A DNA stretch of 64,000 bases from Bradyrhizobium betae (GTDB lineage Bacteria > Pseudomonadota > Alphaproteobacteria > Rhizobiales > Xanthobacteraceae). The notes beneath the pieces are model-generated. The model was given only the letters and a program-made list of their open reading frames with translations, did not search any database and was not told the origin of the DNA. Where the stretch lies: NCBI RefSeq assembly GCF_004123905.1, contig NZ_MZXW01000008.1, positions 113,437 through 177,436 of the forward strand. The letters are read 5' to 3'. Below, piece by piece: positions 1 to 13,744 of the stretch. The position numbers and the translations under genes are program-made. Position 1 is the first letter of the stretch, and each line of letters opens with the position of its first letter.

Positions 1-1
1 G

Positions 2-1006
2 GATCATCCCTGGCTGACGCAGCACCCGGAATGGTTCAAATGGCGGCCGGATCGCTCGGTGCGGACGGCCGACGGCCCCTACTCGGACATCATCATCCCC
101 GATTTCGCCTCGGTCGATCGGGCCGGGCTGTGGAACGCGTTCCGCGATGCCATGCTGTTCTGGATCGACCATGGCGTGACCATCTTCGCCATCGACAATC
201 ACGACACCGCGCCGCTGCCGTTCTGGGACTGGCTGATCGGCGACATCCGCCGCCGGCATCCCGAGGTGATCCTGTTCTCCAAAACATATGCGCGGCCGAA
301 GCTGATGAAGGGACTCGCAAAACTCGGCTTCGCGCAATCCTTCAGCTATTTCCCCTGGCGCACGACGAAGTGGGAGCTGGAGCAATATTTTGGCGAGCTG
401 ACGGGCTATCCCGAGCGGGATTTTTACCGGGCGAACCTGTTCGTGAACACACCGGATTTGTTGCCCTATCATCTCCAGAGTGGAGAGCCCTGGGCGTTCA
501 AATCCCGCGTCGCGTTGGCAGCCACACTGTCCGGCAATTTCGGCATCTTTGGTGGATTCGAGCTGCTTGAACACGAGGCTGTGCCCGGCCGCGAAGAATA
601 TCTCGATTCCGAAAAATACCGGATCAAGCAGCGCGACTGGGACAAGCCCGGCAACATCAAGCCCTACATCGCCGCGCTCAACCGCATCCGCAACGACAAC
701 GCAGCGCTCCAGCAGACCGCGAACTTGCGTTTCCTCAATATCGAGGACGGCGAGACGATTGCCTTCGCCAAGGAGGCGGCCGATCCCGCCAACACCGTCG
801 TCGCGGTCATCGCCCTCTCGCGCCATGTGCGCGAGTTCTGGTTGCCGCTCGGCGACCTCACCATCGACGTTGGCGGCGAGCGCCGCCACGTCACCGCACT
901 CGAAAATCTCCTCACCGGCGAACAGTCCCGCATCGAATGGGGCGGGATCAGATTGCGCATCGATCCCGACCGCGATCCGGCGCTGCTGTTCCGCTGCCTG
1001 GCGTAA
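2..1006 (+). CDS. glgE: GlgE, alpha-1,4-glucan:maltose-1-phosphate maltosyltransferase (3' part only)
   Basis: The reading frame is open from base 2, so the gene starts upstream of the window; 334 C-terminal codons are present. GlgE (GH13_3) extends alpha-glucan chains with maltose-1-phosphate. Visible hallmarks are [16 protein letters not shown] at the left edge, the nucleophile region IDNHDTAP (Asp at 194-196), [20 protein letters not shown] and EEYLDSEKY. Oddity: the Glu expected 29 residues after the nucleophile (FLAEAFTRPK in typical GlgE) is Lys here (FSKTYARPK, codon 281-283), so general-acid catalysis may be altered. It is followed 10 bases later by treS, so it is very likely the upstream gene of the glucan operon. 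The family call is firm; activity is uncertain. Confidence 0.9.
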   Translation, partial: DHPWLTQHPEWFKWRPDRSVRTADGPYSDIIIPDFASVDRAGLWNAFRDAMLFWIDHGVTIFAIDNHDTAPLPFWDWLIGDIRRRHPEVILFSKTYARPKLMKGLAKLGFAQSFSYFPWRTTKWELEQYFGELTGYPERDFYRANLFVNTPDLLPYHLQSGEPWAFKSRVALAATLSGNFGIFGGFELLEHEAVPGREEYLDSEKYRIKQRDWDKPGNIKPYIAALNRIRNDNAALQQTANLRFLNIEDGETIAFAKEAADPANTVVAVIALSRHVREFWLPLGDLTIDVGGERRHVTALENLLTGEQSRIEWGGIRLRIDPDRDPALLFRCLA

Positions 1007-1016
1007 GGATCACGCC

Positions 1017-4000
1017 ATGAACGTTTTGTCTTCCGTCGACACCCAGAAAGCCGAGGCTGCCGAGATCGTGGATGAGCTCTGGTACAAGGACGCGATTATC
1101 TACCAGCTCCACGTCAAGGCGTTCGCCGACAGCAACAATGACGGCATCGGCGATTTCGCAGGCCTGACCGAGAAGCTGCCCTATCTCCAGGAGCTCGGCG
1201 TCACCGCACTGTGGCTGCTGCCGTTCTATCCCTCGCCCGGTCGCGACGACGGCTACGACATCGCCGACTACGGCGCGGTCAATCCCGATTTCGGGACGAT
1301 GAAGGATTTCAAGCGCTTCATTCAGGAAGCGCAGAAGCGCGGCCTGCGGGTCATCACCGAGCTCGTCGTCAACCACACCTCCGACCAGCACAATTGGTTC
1401 AAGCGCGCACGCCGCAGCCCGGCAGGCTCGAGCGCCCGCAACTGGTATGTCTGGAGCGACACCGACCAGAAATACCAGGGCACGCGGATCATCTTCACCG
1501 ACACGGAGAAATCCAACTGGACCTGGGATCCCGAGGCCGGCGCGTTCTACTGGCATCGCTTCTTCTCGCACCAACCGGACCTCAATTTCGACAATCCGCG
1601 CGTGGTCAGCGCGCTCATCCAGGTGATGAAGCGCTGGCTCGATGCCGGCGTCGACGGCTTCCGCCTGGACGCGATTCCCTATCTCTGCGAGCGCGAAGGC
1701 ACCTCGAACGAGAACCTTCCCGAGACGCATGCGATCATCAAGCGCCTGCGCCAGGAGCTCGACTCCTACTCCAAGGGCAAGCTGCTGCTGGCCGAGGCCA
1801 ACCAATGGCCGGAGGATGTGCAGGAATATTTCGGCCGCGGCGACGAATGCCACATGGCCTATCACTTCCCGCTGATGCCGCGCATCTACATGGCGATCGC
1901 GCAGGAGGACCGCTTCCCGATCACCGACATTCTGCGCCAGACGCCGGACATTCCGGCGAGCTGCCAGTGGGCGCTGTTCCTGCGCAACCATGATGAGCTG
2001 ACGCTGGAAATGGTCACCGACGTCGAGCGCGATTATCTGTGGTCGACCTACGCCAACGATCCGCGCGCGCGCATCAATGTCGGCATCCGCCGGCGCCTCG
2101 CGCCGCTGATGGACAATGACCGCCGCAAGATCGAGCTGATGAACTCGCTGCTGCTGTCCTTCCCCGGTACGCCGATCATCTATTATGGCGACGAGATCGG
2201 GATGGGCGACAACATCTACCTCGGCGACCGCAACGGCGTACGCACGCCGATGCAGTGGAGCCCGGATCGCAATGGCGGCTTCTCACGCGCCGATCCGGCA
2301 CGCCTCTATGCACCGCCGATCATGGACCCCGTCTATGGCTATGAATCGGTGAACGTCGAGGCGCAGTCGCGCAGCCTGTCGTCGCAGCTCAACGCCACCA
2401 AGCGGCTGATCTCGGTGCGCAAATCGACGCTCGCCTTCGGCCGCGGCACCATGACCTTCATCCGTCCTGCCAATCGCGCCGTGCTGGCCTATGTCCGGCA
2501 GTATCGCGACGAGGTCATCCTCTGCGTCGCCAACCTGTCGCGCGCAGCACAAGCGACCGAGCTTGATCTGTCACCGTGGAAGGACCGCATCCCGCAGGAG
2601 ATGCTGGGACGCACGCGCTTCCCTGCGATCGGCGAGCTGCCCTACATGATCACGCTGGGGCCCTACGGCTTCTACTGGTTCCAGCTCACCGAGCGCGACA
2701 AATCCGAGCCGGTGACACCGCGCGCGGTGCCGGAATTCGAGACGCTGGTGGTGCCGGTCAATTCGAACTGGGTGTCGCTTGCGCGCGAGCGCGGCATGTT
2801 CGAGCGCGACGTGCTTCCGGGCTTCCTGTCGCGGACACGCTGGTATCCCGAACACAATCCCAAGCACATCAAGGCCACGCTGACCTCGGCGGTGCCTTTC
2901 AGCGACATCGGCGACAACAGACCCTGGATCGCGTTTTTCGAGACCACACGGGACGATGTGACCACGCGCTACGTGCTGCCCATGCAGATCGAATGGGTGC
3001 GCTTCGACCGCGAACGCTTCAACCCCAAAGCGCTCGCCGCCGTACGCCAGGGTGCACGCGAGGGCACGCTGCTCGACGTCGCGACCGATCAGATCTTCAT
3101 CGGGCTTTTCCTGCGTGGTCTTTCGCAGAACCTGGTGGTGGACGAGAACAATCTGCGGCTGGAGTTCAAGGCCACCAGCAGATTCGCCGATTACACCATC
3201 AAGGAGCCTGGACGCATCCGCGCGATCGAGCAGTCAAACAGCACGGCGCTGGTCGACAACCAGTACGTCGCCAAGATTCATCGCCAGCTCGAAAGCGGCA
3301 TCAATCCCGAAATCGAGATCGGCTGCTACCTGACCGAGGTCGCCCGCTTCGCCAACACGCCGGCGCTGCTCGGCAGCGTCGAGCTGGTCGAAGGCGATGG
3401 CCGCAGCGCGCTGGGCGTGCTGCACGCCTATGTCGAGAACCAGGGCGACGGCTGGACAGTGACCAACGGCTATCTCGACCGCTATATCGACGAGCAACGG
3501 TTGGCGCCGGTTGGCGAAGCGCGCCGCGAAACCCAGGAGCAGGCGCCTTACCTGCACTTCGTCGCGCAGATCGGCCGGCGGCTCGCGGAACTGCATGTGG
3601 CGCTGGCCGCGGCGAAGCCCACCGATCTCGCCCCGGAGCCGATCGGCTCCGCCCATATCAAGCGCTGGGTCTCCGACCTCAAGGCCCGCGCTGAGCGGGT
3701 TGTCGAGCGGCTGGCCGACAGTCGCGACGGCCTGCGCGAGGCCGACCGGCCGCTGGTCGACCAGCTCGCCGCGATCCGCGCGACCCTGCCCGACCATTTG
3801 AATGCGCTCTTGCCTTCCGGGATCGGCGGGTTGAACATCCGTCATCATGGCGACTTCCGCCTCGGGCAAACTCTGATCGTGAAGGACGACATCTTCATCA
3901 TCGATTTCGACGGCGATCCGCGCCTGCATCTGGCCGACAAGCGGCGCAAGCTGCCTGCCGCGCGCGACGTCGCCGGCCTGATCCGCTCGATTGATCTTTC

Positions 4001-4307
4001 GGTTAACGCAGCTCTTAACCGCGCACTCACTGGCGCCTCCGACGAACACGACCGGCTTACGGCAGCGCTGGGCGAATGGCGCGAAGGCGCAACGGCGACG
4101 TTCCTCACAGCCTATCGCGAGGCCATGACCGATCGGCTTCTGTGGCCGCAAGAGCGGAAGGCCGCGGACGGCCTGTTAAGGTTTTTCCTGCTTGATCAAG
4201 CGTTCGACGAAGTAGAGTACGAGCTGTCCCACCGGCCTGAGGGGCTCCATGCGCCGCTGACCGGACTGCTTCGCATTCTGTCCAATGAAAGCGAAGCCCA
4301 TGCCTAA
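1017..4307 (+). CDS. treS: Trehalose synthase fused to maltokinase (TreS-Pep2)
   Basis: The protein has 1096 aa. Residues 1-560 approximately are a GH13 trehalose synthase that interconverts trehalose and maltose; about 580-1096 are a maltokinase that makes maltose-1-phosphate for GlgE. TreS evidence: [18 protein letters not shown] near the start, nucleophile Asp218 in [11 protein letters not shown], acid Glu260 in [11 protein letters not shown], and Asp326 in LRNHDEL. Kinase evidence: [14 protein letters not shown] at the junction, HHGDFRLGQ near 941 and IDFDGDP near 961, which resemble the phosphotransferase catalytic and metal motifs. The ATG at 1017 follows AAGGA with 7-base spacing; the frame is open further upstream but without a good start. 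Fused TreS-maltokinase is a known architecture. The 3' end overlaps glgB by 23 bases, indicating translational coupling. Confidence 0.95.
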   Translation: MNVLSSVDTQKAEAAEIVDELWYKDAIIYQLHVKAFADSNNDGIGDFAGLTEKLPYLQELGVTALWLLPFYPSPGRDDGYDIADYGAVNPDFGTMKDFKRFIQEAQKRGLRVITELVVNHTSDQHNWFKRARRSPAGSSARNWYVWSDTDQKYQGTRIIFTDTEKSNWTWDPEAGAFYWHRFFSHQPDLNFDNPRVVSALIQVMKRWLDAGVDGFRLDAIPYLCEREGTSNENLPETHAIIKRLRQELDSYSKGKLLLAEANQWPEDVQEYFGRGDECHMAYHFPLMPRIYMAIAQEDRFPITDILRQTPDIPASCQWALFLRNHDELTLEMVTDVERDYLWSTYANDPRARINVGIRRRLAPLMDNDRRKIELMNSLLLSFPGTPIIYYGDEIGMGDNIYLGDRNGVRTPMQWSPDRNGGFSRADPARLYAPPIMDPVYGYESVNVEAQSRSLSSQLNATKRLISVRKSTLAFGRGTMTFIRPANRAVLAYVRQYRDEVILCVANLSRAAQATELDLSPWKDRIPQEMLGRTRFPAIGELPYMITLGPYGFYWFQLTERDKSEPVTPRAVPEFETLVVPVNSNWVSLARERGMFERDVLPGFLSRTRWYPEHNPKHIKATLTSAVPFSDIGDNRPWIAFFETTRDDVTTRYVLPMQIEWVRFDRERFNPKALAAVRQGAREGTLLDVATDQIFIGLFLRGLSQNLVVDENNLRLEFKATSRFADYTIKEPGRIRAIEQSNSTALVDNQYVAKIHRQLESGINPEIEIGCYLTEVARFANTPALLGSVELVEGDGRSALGVLHAYVENQGDGWTVTNGYLDRYIDEQRLAPVGEARRETQEQAPYLHFVAQIGRRLAELHVALAAAKPTDLAPEPIGSAHIKRWVSDLKARAERVVERLADSRDGLREADRPLVDQLAAIRATLPDHLNALLPSGIGGLNIRHHGDFRLGQTLIVKDDIFIIDFDGDPRLHLADKRRKLPAARDVAGLIRSIDLSVNAALNRALTGASDEHDRLTAALGEWREGATATFLTAYREAMTDRLLWPQERKAADGLLRFFLLDQAFDEVEYELSHRPEGLHAPLTGLLRILSNESEAHA

Positions 4308-6447
4308 ACTGCCAGCCGAGGCCTATGCGATCATCGAGGGCCGCCACTCCGACCCCTTCCACTATCTCGGGCTGCATCCCGAGGGAGGCAAGAGCGTGGT
4401 GCGCGCGTTTCTGCCCGAGGCGTCCAATGTCGAGGCGGTGGGCGAGCATGGCGAGGTCGCGAAGCTCGACCGCGTCCATGATGCCGGCTTGTTCGTCGGC
4501 GCGCTGCCCAACGGTTCGAAGCGCTATCAGCTGCGCGCAAAATTCGGCGACAAATTCGTCGAGTTCGAGGATGCCTACCGCTTTCCGCCGATCCTGACCG
4601 ACTTCGACCTCTACCTGCTCGGCGAAGGCACCCACCAGCGCCTCTATGACAAGCTCGGCGCGCATCCGATGACACTCGAGGGTATCGACGGCATCGGCTT
4701 TGTGGTGCTGGCGCCGAATGCACGGCGCGTGTCCGTGGTCGGCGATTTCAACTTCTGGGACGGGCGGCGACATCCCATGCGGGTGCGCGGTGCCGGCTAT
4801 TGGGAATTGTTCATCCCCCACGCCAAGGCCGGCGACCACTACAAGTTCGAGATCATCGGGCCACGCGGTCATCTGCTGCCGCTGAAATCCGATCCCATGG
4901 CGTTCGCGAGCGAGGTGCGGCCGAAGACGGCGTCGATCGTGTTCGACGAGGCACATCTCGCGCGGCCGCGCCCGGCGCCCGACGGCATCAACGCGCTGTC
5001 AGCGCCGATGTCGATCTACGAGGTCCATCTCGGCTCGTGGCGGCGCAAGAACGGCGATGAATGGCTGACCTATCGCGAGCTTGCCGAACAGCTGCCGGCC
5101 TATGCCCGCGACATGGGCTTTACCCATCTCGAATTCCTGCCCGTCAGCGAGCATCCGTTCGACGGCTCATGGGGCTATCAGCCGACCGGGCTCTATGCAC
5201 CGACCAGCCGCTTCGGCGGGCCTGAGGATTTTGCCGCGCTGGTCGACGCTTGCCATCGCGAAGGCGTCGGCGTCCTGCTCGACTGGGTGCCCGGCCACTT
5301 CCCGGATGATCCGCACGGGCTCGGCAGCTTTGACGGCACCGCGCTCTACGAGCACGCCAATCCGCTCCAGGGCCGCCACCTCGACTGGGGCACGCTGATC
5401 TACAATTACGGCCGCACCGAAGTGACGAACTTTCTGGTGTCGAACGCGCTGTTCTGGCTGGAACGCTACGCGATCGATGGGCTGCGCGTCGATGCGGTCG
5501 CCTCCATGCTCTATCTCGACTACAGCCGCCCGCCCGGCGCCTGGATTCCGAACCTGTATGGCGGCCGCGAGAACATCGAGGCGGTCGCGTTCCTGCGCCG
5601 CTTCAACACCGAGCTGTTCGCGCGCTTCCCGCAGGCGACTACGGCGGCGGAAGAATCCACCGCGTGGCCGCAGGTCTCGCGTCCGGTCGAATTCGGCGGG
5701 CTCGGCTTCGGCTACAAGTGGAACATGGGCTGGATGCACGACACGCTGAACTACATCAGCAAGGATCCCATTCACCGCAAGCATCATCACGGCGACATCC
5801 TGTTCGGCCTGCACTACGCGTTCTCGGAAAACTTCATCCTGCCTCTGTCGCATGACGAGGTCGTGCACGGCAAACGCTCGATCCTGGGACGGATGCCTGG
5901 CGACGAATGGCAGCGCTTTGCGAATCTGCGCGCCTATTACAGCTTCATGTTCGGACATCCCGGCAAGAAGCTCTTGTTCATGGGCGCGGAGATTGCGCAA
6001 AGCCGCGAATGGAATCACGACCAATCGCTCGACTGGCATCTGCTCGAGTACAAATATCATTCCGGCATCCAGGCGCTGATCCGCGATCTCAACCGGCTCT
6101 ATCGCGCCGTGCACGCGCTGCATCAGATGGATTGCGATCCGGCCGGCTTCGAATGGCTGATCACGGATGACGCCAACCGCAACGTCTTCGCCTGGCTGCG
6201 CAAGGGAATTGACGAGCACGCGCGGTGTCTGGTGATCGTCAACTTCTCCCCTAACGTCTATCGCAACTATCGCGTTCGCGTACCCTTTGCCGGCAAGTGG
6301 AAAGAGGTGTTCAATTCGGACTCCGCCCATTATGGCGGCACCAATGTCGGGAACATCGGCGAGGTTCAGACGGTTGACGGCAAGACGCCCGAGCTTCGCC
6401 TCACCATCCCGCCGCTCGCCGCGATCTTCCTCGTTCCGGAAAGCTGA
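4285..6447 (+). CDS. glgB: 1,4-alpha-glucan branching enzyme GlgB
   Basis: This 720-aa cytoplasmic GH13 enzyme introduces alpha-1,6 branches into the glucan made by GlgE. An N-terminal beta-domain and a CBM48 (around [15 protein letters not shown]) precede the catalytic barrel. Catalytic residues are visible: Asp403 in [15 protein letters not shown], Glu in AEESTAW at about 456-457, and Asp524 in LSHDEVVHG. Length matches the family (about 700-730 aa). The start is either ATG 4285 or ATG 4300, both inside the end of treS. glgX begins 3 bases after the stop. The order in the operon (maltosyltransferase, kinase, brancher) is what is expected of the GlgE glucan pathway. Confidence 0.96.
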   Translation: MKAKPMPKLPAEAYAIIEGRHSDPFHYLGLHPEGGKSVVRAFLPEASNVEAVGEHGEVAKLDRVHDAGLFVGALPNGSKRYQLRAKFGDKFVEFEDAYRFPPILTDFDLYLLGEGTHQRLYDKLGAHPMTLEGIDGIGFVVLAPNARRVSVVGDFNFWDGRRHPMRVRGAGYWELFIPHAKAGDHYKFEIIGPRGHLLPLKSDPMAFASEVRPKTASIVFDEAHLARPRPAPDGINALSAPMSIYEVHLGSWRRKNGDEWLTYRELAEQLPAYARDMGFTHLEFLPVSEHPFDGSWGYQPTGLYAPTSRFGGPEDFAALVDACHREGVGVLLDWVPGHFPDDPHGLGSFDGTALYEHANPLQGRHLDWGTLIYNYGRTEVTNFLVSNALFWLERYAIDGLRVDAVASMLYLDYSRPPGAWIPNLYGGRENIEAVAFLRRFNTELFARFPQATTAAEESTAWPQVSRPVEFGGLGFGYKWNMGWMHDTLNYISKDPIHRKHHHGDILFGLHYAFSENFILPLSHDEVVHGKRSILGRMPGDEWQRFANLRAYYSFMFGHPGKKLLFMGAEIAQSREWNHDQSLDWHLLEYKYHSGIQALIRDLNRLYRAVHALHQMDCDPAGFEWLITDDANRNVFAWLRKGIDEHARCLVIVNFSPNVYRNYRVRVPFAGKWKEVFNSDSAHYGGTNVGNIGEVQTVDGKTPELRLTIPPLAAIFLVPES

Positions 6448-6450
6448 CCG

Positions 6451-8525
<2,075 letters not shown>

Positions 8526-8529
<4 letters not shown>

Positions 8530-10280
8530 GGCCATCCTTCGGGGCGAGGCCGATCCAGGACGGCGTGTCGTTCCGGCTGTGGGCGCCCGGCGCGCGACGC
8601 GTCGATCTGCTGCTCGACCGAAGGCACGCGATGCAGCGCCGGCAGGATGGCTGGTATGTCGCCGAGATCTCAGGCCTGCCGATCGGCAGTGAATACAAAT
8701 TCAGGATCGACGACGAGATCGACGTGCCCGATCCGGCATCGGCTTTCCAGCCAGAGGACGTGTTCGGCCCGAGCGAAGTGATCGATCACGATGCCTTCAC
8801 ATGGCGCGCGAAAGACTGGCGCGGCCGTCCGTGGGAAGAGACGGTGCTGATCGAGACCCATGTCGGCACTTTCACTGCTGAGGGCACCTACCGCGCCATG
8901 ATCGACAAGCTCGATCATCTCGCCGCGACCGGAATCACCGCGCTGGAATTGATGCCGCTGGCCGATTTCGCCGGCCGCCGCGGCTGGGGGTATGACGGCG
9001 TGTTGTGGTACGCGCCCGACAGCGCCTATGGCCGGCCGGAAGACCTGAAGACGCTGATCGACGAGGCGCATCTGCGCGGGCTGATGGTGTTTCTCGACGT
9101 CGTCTACAATCATTTCGGTCCCGAAGGGAATTACCTCGGCCGCTACGCACCGACCTTCTTCACCGACGCGCATACGCCCTGGGGCAGCGCGATCGATTTT
9201 CGCGTAGCGCAGGTACGCGCCTTTGCGGTCGAGAATGCGCTGTCCTGGTTGACCGACTATCGCTTCGACGGATTGAGGCTGGATGCCGCCAACCACATCA
9301 TGGCGGTCCCCGGCGAGCAATCGATGCTGCAGGACCTCAGCGTCGCCGCCGGCGAGCTTGCCAAGGCGACGGGGCGGCAGATCCATCTCGTGCTCGAGAA
9401 CGGCGACAACCGCGCCAGCCTGCTCGATGCCGCGCAGGATCCGCCGAACGGCAAATATCGCGCCCAGTGGAACGACGACTATCACCACGTCTGGCACGTG
9501 ATGTTGACGGGTGAGCTCGCCGGCTACTATGCCGACTATCAGACCCCGCGCATGGACCTTGCGCGCGCGCTCGCTTCCGGCTTCGTTTATCAGGGCGAGA
9601 TCTCCGAGTTCTGGGGCAAGAAGCCGCGTGGCGAGGCGAGCGGCACGCTGCCGCCGGCGACTTTCGTCAACTTCCTGCAGAACCACGACCAGATCGGCAA
9701 CCGACCGCTCGGCGATCGGCTCGAAAGCCTGGCATCGCCACAGCAGATCGAGGCGGCGCTCGCAGTGACGCTGCTCGCGCCGATGGTACCGATGCTGTTT
9801 CAGGGCGAGGAATGGGGCTCGACGGTGCCCTTCCCGTTCTTTTGCGATTTCCAGGGCGGCCTGGCCGATGCCGTGCGCAAGGGGCGCAAGCAGGAATATG
9901 CCTGGGCGTACGAGAAGTATGGCGACGAGGTGCCGGATCCGCTCGATCCCGCAACGATGCAATCGGCTGTGCTCGACTGGACTGACCGCACGCCGGAGCA
10001 GAAGGAGCGGCTTGCGCTGGTGCGTGACTTGCTCGCACTCCGCGGCAAAGAGATCGCGCCACGGCTGAAAGGGGCGAGATTCGGCGATGCCGCGGCGGCC
10101 GACAACGGCCTGCTCACCGCACATTGGCGTATGGGCGATGGTGCGACGCTGCGCCTTGTCGCCAATCTCTCGGACAAGGATATCGCGCGGCCCGACGGCG
10201 CTACGGGCACGACGCTCTGGGGCGTCGCAAGCGGCGACCGGCTCCCGCCCTGGTCGGTGATCTGGCATCTCGGAGGTTAG
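8526..10280 (+). CDS. treZ: Malto-oligosyltrehalose trehalohydrolase TreZ
   Basis: This 584-aa enzyme cleaves the terminal trehalose unit from maltooligosyl-trehalose made by TreY. It shows the family start pattern SFRLWAPGARRVDLLLD, then RGWGYDGVLWYAPDSAYG, nucleophile Asp253 in FDGLRLDAANHI, acid Glu291 in HLVLENGDNRAS, and FLQNHDQIGNRPLGDR. The ATG overlaps the glgX stop (ATGA), so the two are translationally coupled. Length is typical of the family. treY follows 1 base after the stop. Confidence 0.95.
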
Positions 10281-10281
10281 C

Positions 10282-13068
10282 ATGCCTCCTGCCATTCCTC
10301 TTGCGACCTACCGGCTTCAGCTCACCACGGATTTTGATTTCGACAAGGCCGCTGCCGTTGTGCCTTATCTCAAGTCGCTGGGGATCACGCATCTCTATAC
10401 TTCGCCGGTGATGAAGGCGCGCAAAGGCTCGACCCACGGCTACGACACCGTCGATCACAGCCAGTTCAATCCGGAGCTTGGTGGCGAAGCCGGCTTCGTG
10501 CGGCTGAGCGAAGCGCTCAAGCAGTACGACCTCGGACTCATCATCGACTTCGTGCCCAACCATGTCGGCGTGCATTATGCCGACAATCCCTGGTGGCTCG
10601 ACGTGCTGGAATGGGGACCGACTTCGCCGCACGCAGTCGCATTCGATATTGACTGGGATCTGCTGCCCCACCGCGCCCGTGGCGGCGTACTGCTGCCGAT
10701 CCTCGGCTCGTCGTATGGCGAAGCACTCGAACGCGGCGACATCGAGTTGCGCTACGATTCCAGGGAAGGCAGCTTTTCGGCGTGGTATTTCGAGCACCGG
10801 CTGCCGATCGCGCCGGAGCGATATGGCGAGCTGCTGCGGATGATCGTGAAGGAAGCGGACGCGACCGAGACCGAGGCCGGCAAGCGCCTGCTCTCGCTCG
10901 CGGCGCACTACACGGGATTACGCCGTCCCAACCGCAAGGAAGCGCCCGGCTTCAAGGCGGAGCTGACGGAGATCGCAGGCGCTGCCGACATCATCAGTCA
11001 CGGCCTCGCTGCCTACCGCGCCGGCAAGGACCGCCCGGCACAGACTTTGGCGCTTCATCATCTGCTGGAGCGACAGCACTACAAGCTCGGGCACTGGCGG
11101 CTGGCGTCCAGCGACATCAACTATCGCCGCTTCTTCGACGTGAACGGGCTCGCGGGCCTGCGCGTCGAGGACGCGAGCACCTTCGCCGCCACGCACCGGC
11201 TGGTGAAGCAACTCGTTGCGGACGGCAGGCTGCAAGGCATCCGCCTCGACCACATCGACGGCCTGCGCGATCCCGCACAATATTGCCAGCGGTTGCGTCG
11301 CCTCGTGCGCGACGCGCAGGGCAACGCAAAGCCGTTCTACACGGTGATCGAAAAGATCCTGTGCGAGGACGAGAAACTGCCGCATTTCGCTGGCGTCCAG
11401 GGCACCACCGGCTACGAGTGGATGAACGTCATCACGCAAGTGCTGATCGATCCCAAGGGGCTGGACGCGCTGGACGAGACCTGGCGGCAGATCAGCAACC
11501 GCTCGCCGCGGCTTGCGCCTTTCGTCAAGGACGCCAAGCGGCGCGTGCTGGAGACGCTGCTGACCAGCGAATTCACCGTGCTGACGCGCCTGCTCGCCCG
11601 CATCGCCAACGGCCACTATTCGACCCGCGATTTTTCCGCCGACAGCCTGCGGCAGGCGCTCGAACTCTACGTGCTGCATTTCCCGGTCTACCGCACTTAT
11701 CTGACGCATAGCGGCCCGAACGCCCTCGACCGCAAGCTGATCGACGACACCATCGCGCGCGCCCGCGCGGAATGGTTCGCCGCGGACGAAGGCATCTTCG
11801 ACTTCCTGCGCGATGCCCTGACCATGGACCTGCTCAAGCCCGGCCGCCCGCCGCACAGCACCCCGCGGGTGCGCCGCTTTGCACTGAAGGTGCAGCAGTT
11901 CACCGGGCCGGTGATGGCGAAGTCGCTGGAGGACACCGCGTTCTATCAATTCCACCGGCTGCTCGCCTTGAACGAAGTCGGGGGCGATCCCGCGAGCACC
12001 GGCCTCACCATTCCCGCCTTCCACGAGGCCATGCGGGCCCGCGCCAAGGAATGGCCGCAAGGGATGACGGCGACCGCAACCCACGACACCAAGCGCGGCG
12101 AGGACGCGCGGGCACGGATCGCGGCGTTGAGCGAAATTCCCGGCGAATGGACCAGCGCGGTTTCGCGCTGGAAGGTCCTCAACGCGCCGCACCTCGCGCT
12201 CAACGGCAATCTGCGCGCACCGTCGGCAACGTTCGAATACATGCTCTACCAGACACTACTCGGCGCCTGGCCGCTTCAGGGGCCGGCCGACGCCGGCTTC
12301 GTCGAGCGTATCCAGGCTTATGCGCTCAAGGCCGCGCGCGAGGGCAAGGAAGAGACGAGCTGGCTCAATCCGCATGAGGCCTATGAGAGCGGCATCAAGA
12401 GTTTCATCGCTGAGATCCTCGATCCCGCGCTGTCAGGCGAATTTTTGGACGCGCTACAGACCCTCGCCCGCCGCGTTGCGCTGCTCGGTGCGCTGAACTC
12501 GCTGAGTCAGATCACGCTGAAGGCCACGCTGCCCGGCGTCCCCGACTTCTACCAGGGCACCGAATTCTGGGACCTGTCGCTGGTTGATCCCGACAACCGC
12601 CGCCCGGTGGAGTTTGCTGCGCGGCAAGCGGCGCTGGCGTTACTGGAAGCACCGGATTGGCGCGCCTTGATCAAGAACTGGCCGGACGGCCAGATCAAGC
12701 TGGCCTGGACGCGACACCTCCTCAAGCTGCGCAACGAACTCGCCGACGTTTTTGCGCAAGGCGATTACCAGCCGCTTGAGGTGCGCGGTGCGCACGCCAA
12801 TCACGTCATCGCCTTTGCGCGTCGGCACGGCCGAGCCGCGGCGATCGTGGTGGCCGGGCGCCAATTCGCGCCGTTCACGCAGGCGGGACGGGAATGGCCC
12901 GCGCTCGAGGCTCTCGACGCCACCATCGACATCACCGGCTACACCGCACCGGGCCTTGCCGGCAGCGAATTGCCGCTCGCACAGGCCTTCGGCTATTTTC
13001 CCGCCGGTGTCATCGAGGCCCGCGCAGCAAGCGCCATCAGGCCTGCCCGGCAGCGCGTGCGCGCCTGA
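10282..13068 (+). CDS. treY: Malto-oligosyltrehalose synthase TreY
   Basis: This 928-aa GH13_26 enzyme isomerises the reducing end of a maltodextrin to a trehalosyl end. Motifs: TYRLQLTTDFDFDKA at the N-terminus, SPVMKARKGSTHGYD, VDFVPNH-type IIDFVPNHVGV, nucleophile Asp323 in GIRLDHIDGL, acid Glu357 in TVIEKIL, and LPGVPDFYQGTEFWDLSLVD near the C-terminus. GGAGG at 10272-10276 lies 5 bases before the ATG. It is the last gene of the operon and converges on the next gene with a 3-base gap. Paired with treZ it releases free trehalose, the TreS substrate. Confidence 0.95.
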   Translation: MPPAIPLATYRLQLTTDFDFDKAAAVVPYLKSLGITHLYTSPVMKARKGSTHGYDTVDHSQFNPELGGEAGFVRLSEALKQYDLGLIIDFVPNHVGVHYADNPWWLDVLEWGPTSPHAVAFDIDWDLLPHRARGGVLLPILGSSYGEALERGDIELRYDSREGSFSAWYFEHRLPIAPERYGELLRMIVKEADATETEAGKRLLSLAAHYTGLRRPNRKEAPGFKAELTEIAGAADIISHGLAAYRAGKDRPAQTLALHHLLERQHYKLGHWRLASSDINYRRFFDVNGLAGLRVEDASTFAATHRLVKQLVADGRLQGIRLDHIDGLRDPAQYCQRLRRLVRDAQGNAKPFYTVIEKILCEDEKLPHFAGVQGTTGYEWMNVITQVLIDPKGLDALDETWRQISNRSPRLAPFVKDAKRRVLETLLTSEFTVLTRLLARIANGHYSTRDFSADSLRQALELYVLHFPVYRTYLTHSGPNALDRKLIDDTIARARAEWFAADEGIFDFLRDALTMDLLKPGRPPHSTPRVRRFALKVQQFTGPVMAKSLEDTAFYQFHRLLALNEVGGDPASTGLTIPAFHEAMRARAKEWPQGMTATATHDTKRGEDARARIAALSEIPGEWTSAVSRWKVLNAPHLALNGNLRAPSATFEYMLYQTLLGAWPLQGPADAGFVERIQAYALKAAREGKEETSWLNPHEAYESGIKSFIAEILDPALSGEFLDALQTLARRVALLGALNSLSQITLKATLPGVPDFYQGTEFWDLSLVDPDNRRPVEFAARQAALALLEAPDWRALIKNWPDGQIKLAWTRHLLKLRNELADVFAQGDYQPLEVRGAHANHVIAFARRHGRAAAIVVAGRQFAPFTQAGREWPALEALDATIDITGYTAPGLAGSELPLAQAFGYFPAGVIEARAASAIRPARQRVRA

Positions 13069-13071
13069 GAT

Positions 13072-13389
13072 CTACTTCCCGCCGTCCTTCGTCAGCAATA
13101 ATTGCCCGCGCTTGCGGATCGCCGCCTGCGCCATCTCGGCAAAGCGCTGCAACAGCCACGGCAGTACCACCTCGACCTTCACATGATCGTCGGCGACATC
13201 GACCTGCCCTGTCGCGATCTGACCGAGCGCCCGGATACGAAAGGCCAGAGTGTCGCCGCTCCAGCGCTCCTCTTCGACCTGCATCACGGGAATACTCGCT
13301 GCGGCGCGGCCGAGCCCTGTCTTGAGCCGGCGCACCGCCTCCTCGCGGCCGAGACTGTGCGGAATGGAGACGACAAGCGGTGCTGACAT
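13072..13389 (-). CDS. Polyhydroxyalkanoic acid system family protein
   Basis: This 105-aa protein resembles the small PHA-system family (PF09650/TIGR02610 type). Recognisable pieces are VSIPHSLGREEAVRRLK at the start and GDTLAFRIRALGQ, then VEVVLPWLLQRFAEM. The family is found near PHA genes and in unrelated contexts; a direct molecular role is not established, and no other PHA gene is present in this window. It is transcribed towards treY. The family assignment comes from recall of the characteristic IPHxLGxEEAxRR pattern. Confidence 0.75.
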   Translation of the reverse strand: MSAPLVVSIPHSLGREEAVRRLKTGLGRAAASIPVMQVEEERWSGDTLAFRIRALGQIATGQVDVADDHVKVEVVLPWLLQRFAEMAQAAIRKRGQLLLTKDGGK

Positions 13390-13570
13390 GATCCCTCCCC
13401 GGGCTGGTTGATCCTCATCTAGTCATGCCGGATGAAGCAGCAAAGGTTCCATGCAACTTGAACCTGTGGCCCCGTTTCAAATCCGGAACTTTAAAACCTG
13501 CGGCAAGTTGCCCTCGCACCACGGGACAGGTGCAAGCGACCCTTTCAACAAAGGGCTGGAGGAGATTGTT

Positions 13571-13735
13571 ATGTCTATCGGTACGATCATTCTGATCATT
13601 TTGGTCATCGCGCTGCTCGGCGGCTTCAGCGGTATCGGCGGCGGTCCGTTCTACGGCACCGGCTATTACGGCGGCGGCGGCCTCGGGCTCGTCATCGTTA
13701 TTCTGCTGATCTTGCTGCTGCTGGGACGAATCTAG
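13571..13735 (+). CDS. DUF3309 family small membrane protein
   Basis: A 54-aa peptide starting MSIGTIILIILVIALLGG, followed by a Gly/Tyr-rich linker (GIGGGPFYGTGYYGGGG) and a second hydrophobic stretch ending LLLLGRI. This is the DUF3309 pattern: two membrane segments joined by a glycine-rich loop. The function of the family is unknown. GGAGGAG at 13558-13564 ends 6 bases before ATG 13571, which fixes the start. The preceding 180 bases hold no other gene. Confidence 0.85.
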   Translation: MSIGTIILIILVIALLGGFSGIGGGPFYGTGYYGGGGLGLVIVILLILLLLGRI

Positions 13736-13744
13736 GCAAGAACT

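Noticed and set aside
8670..10295. 541-codon minus-strand frame over treZ
   Set aside because: It mirrors the coding bias of treZ and has no recognisable domain or ribosome binding site.
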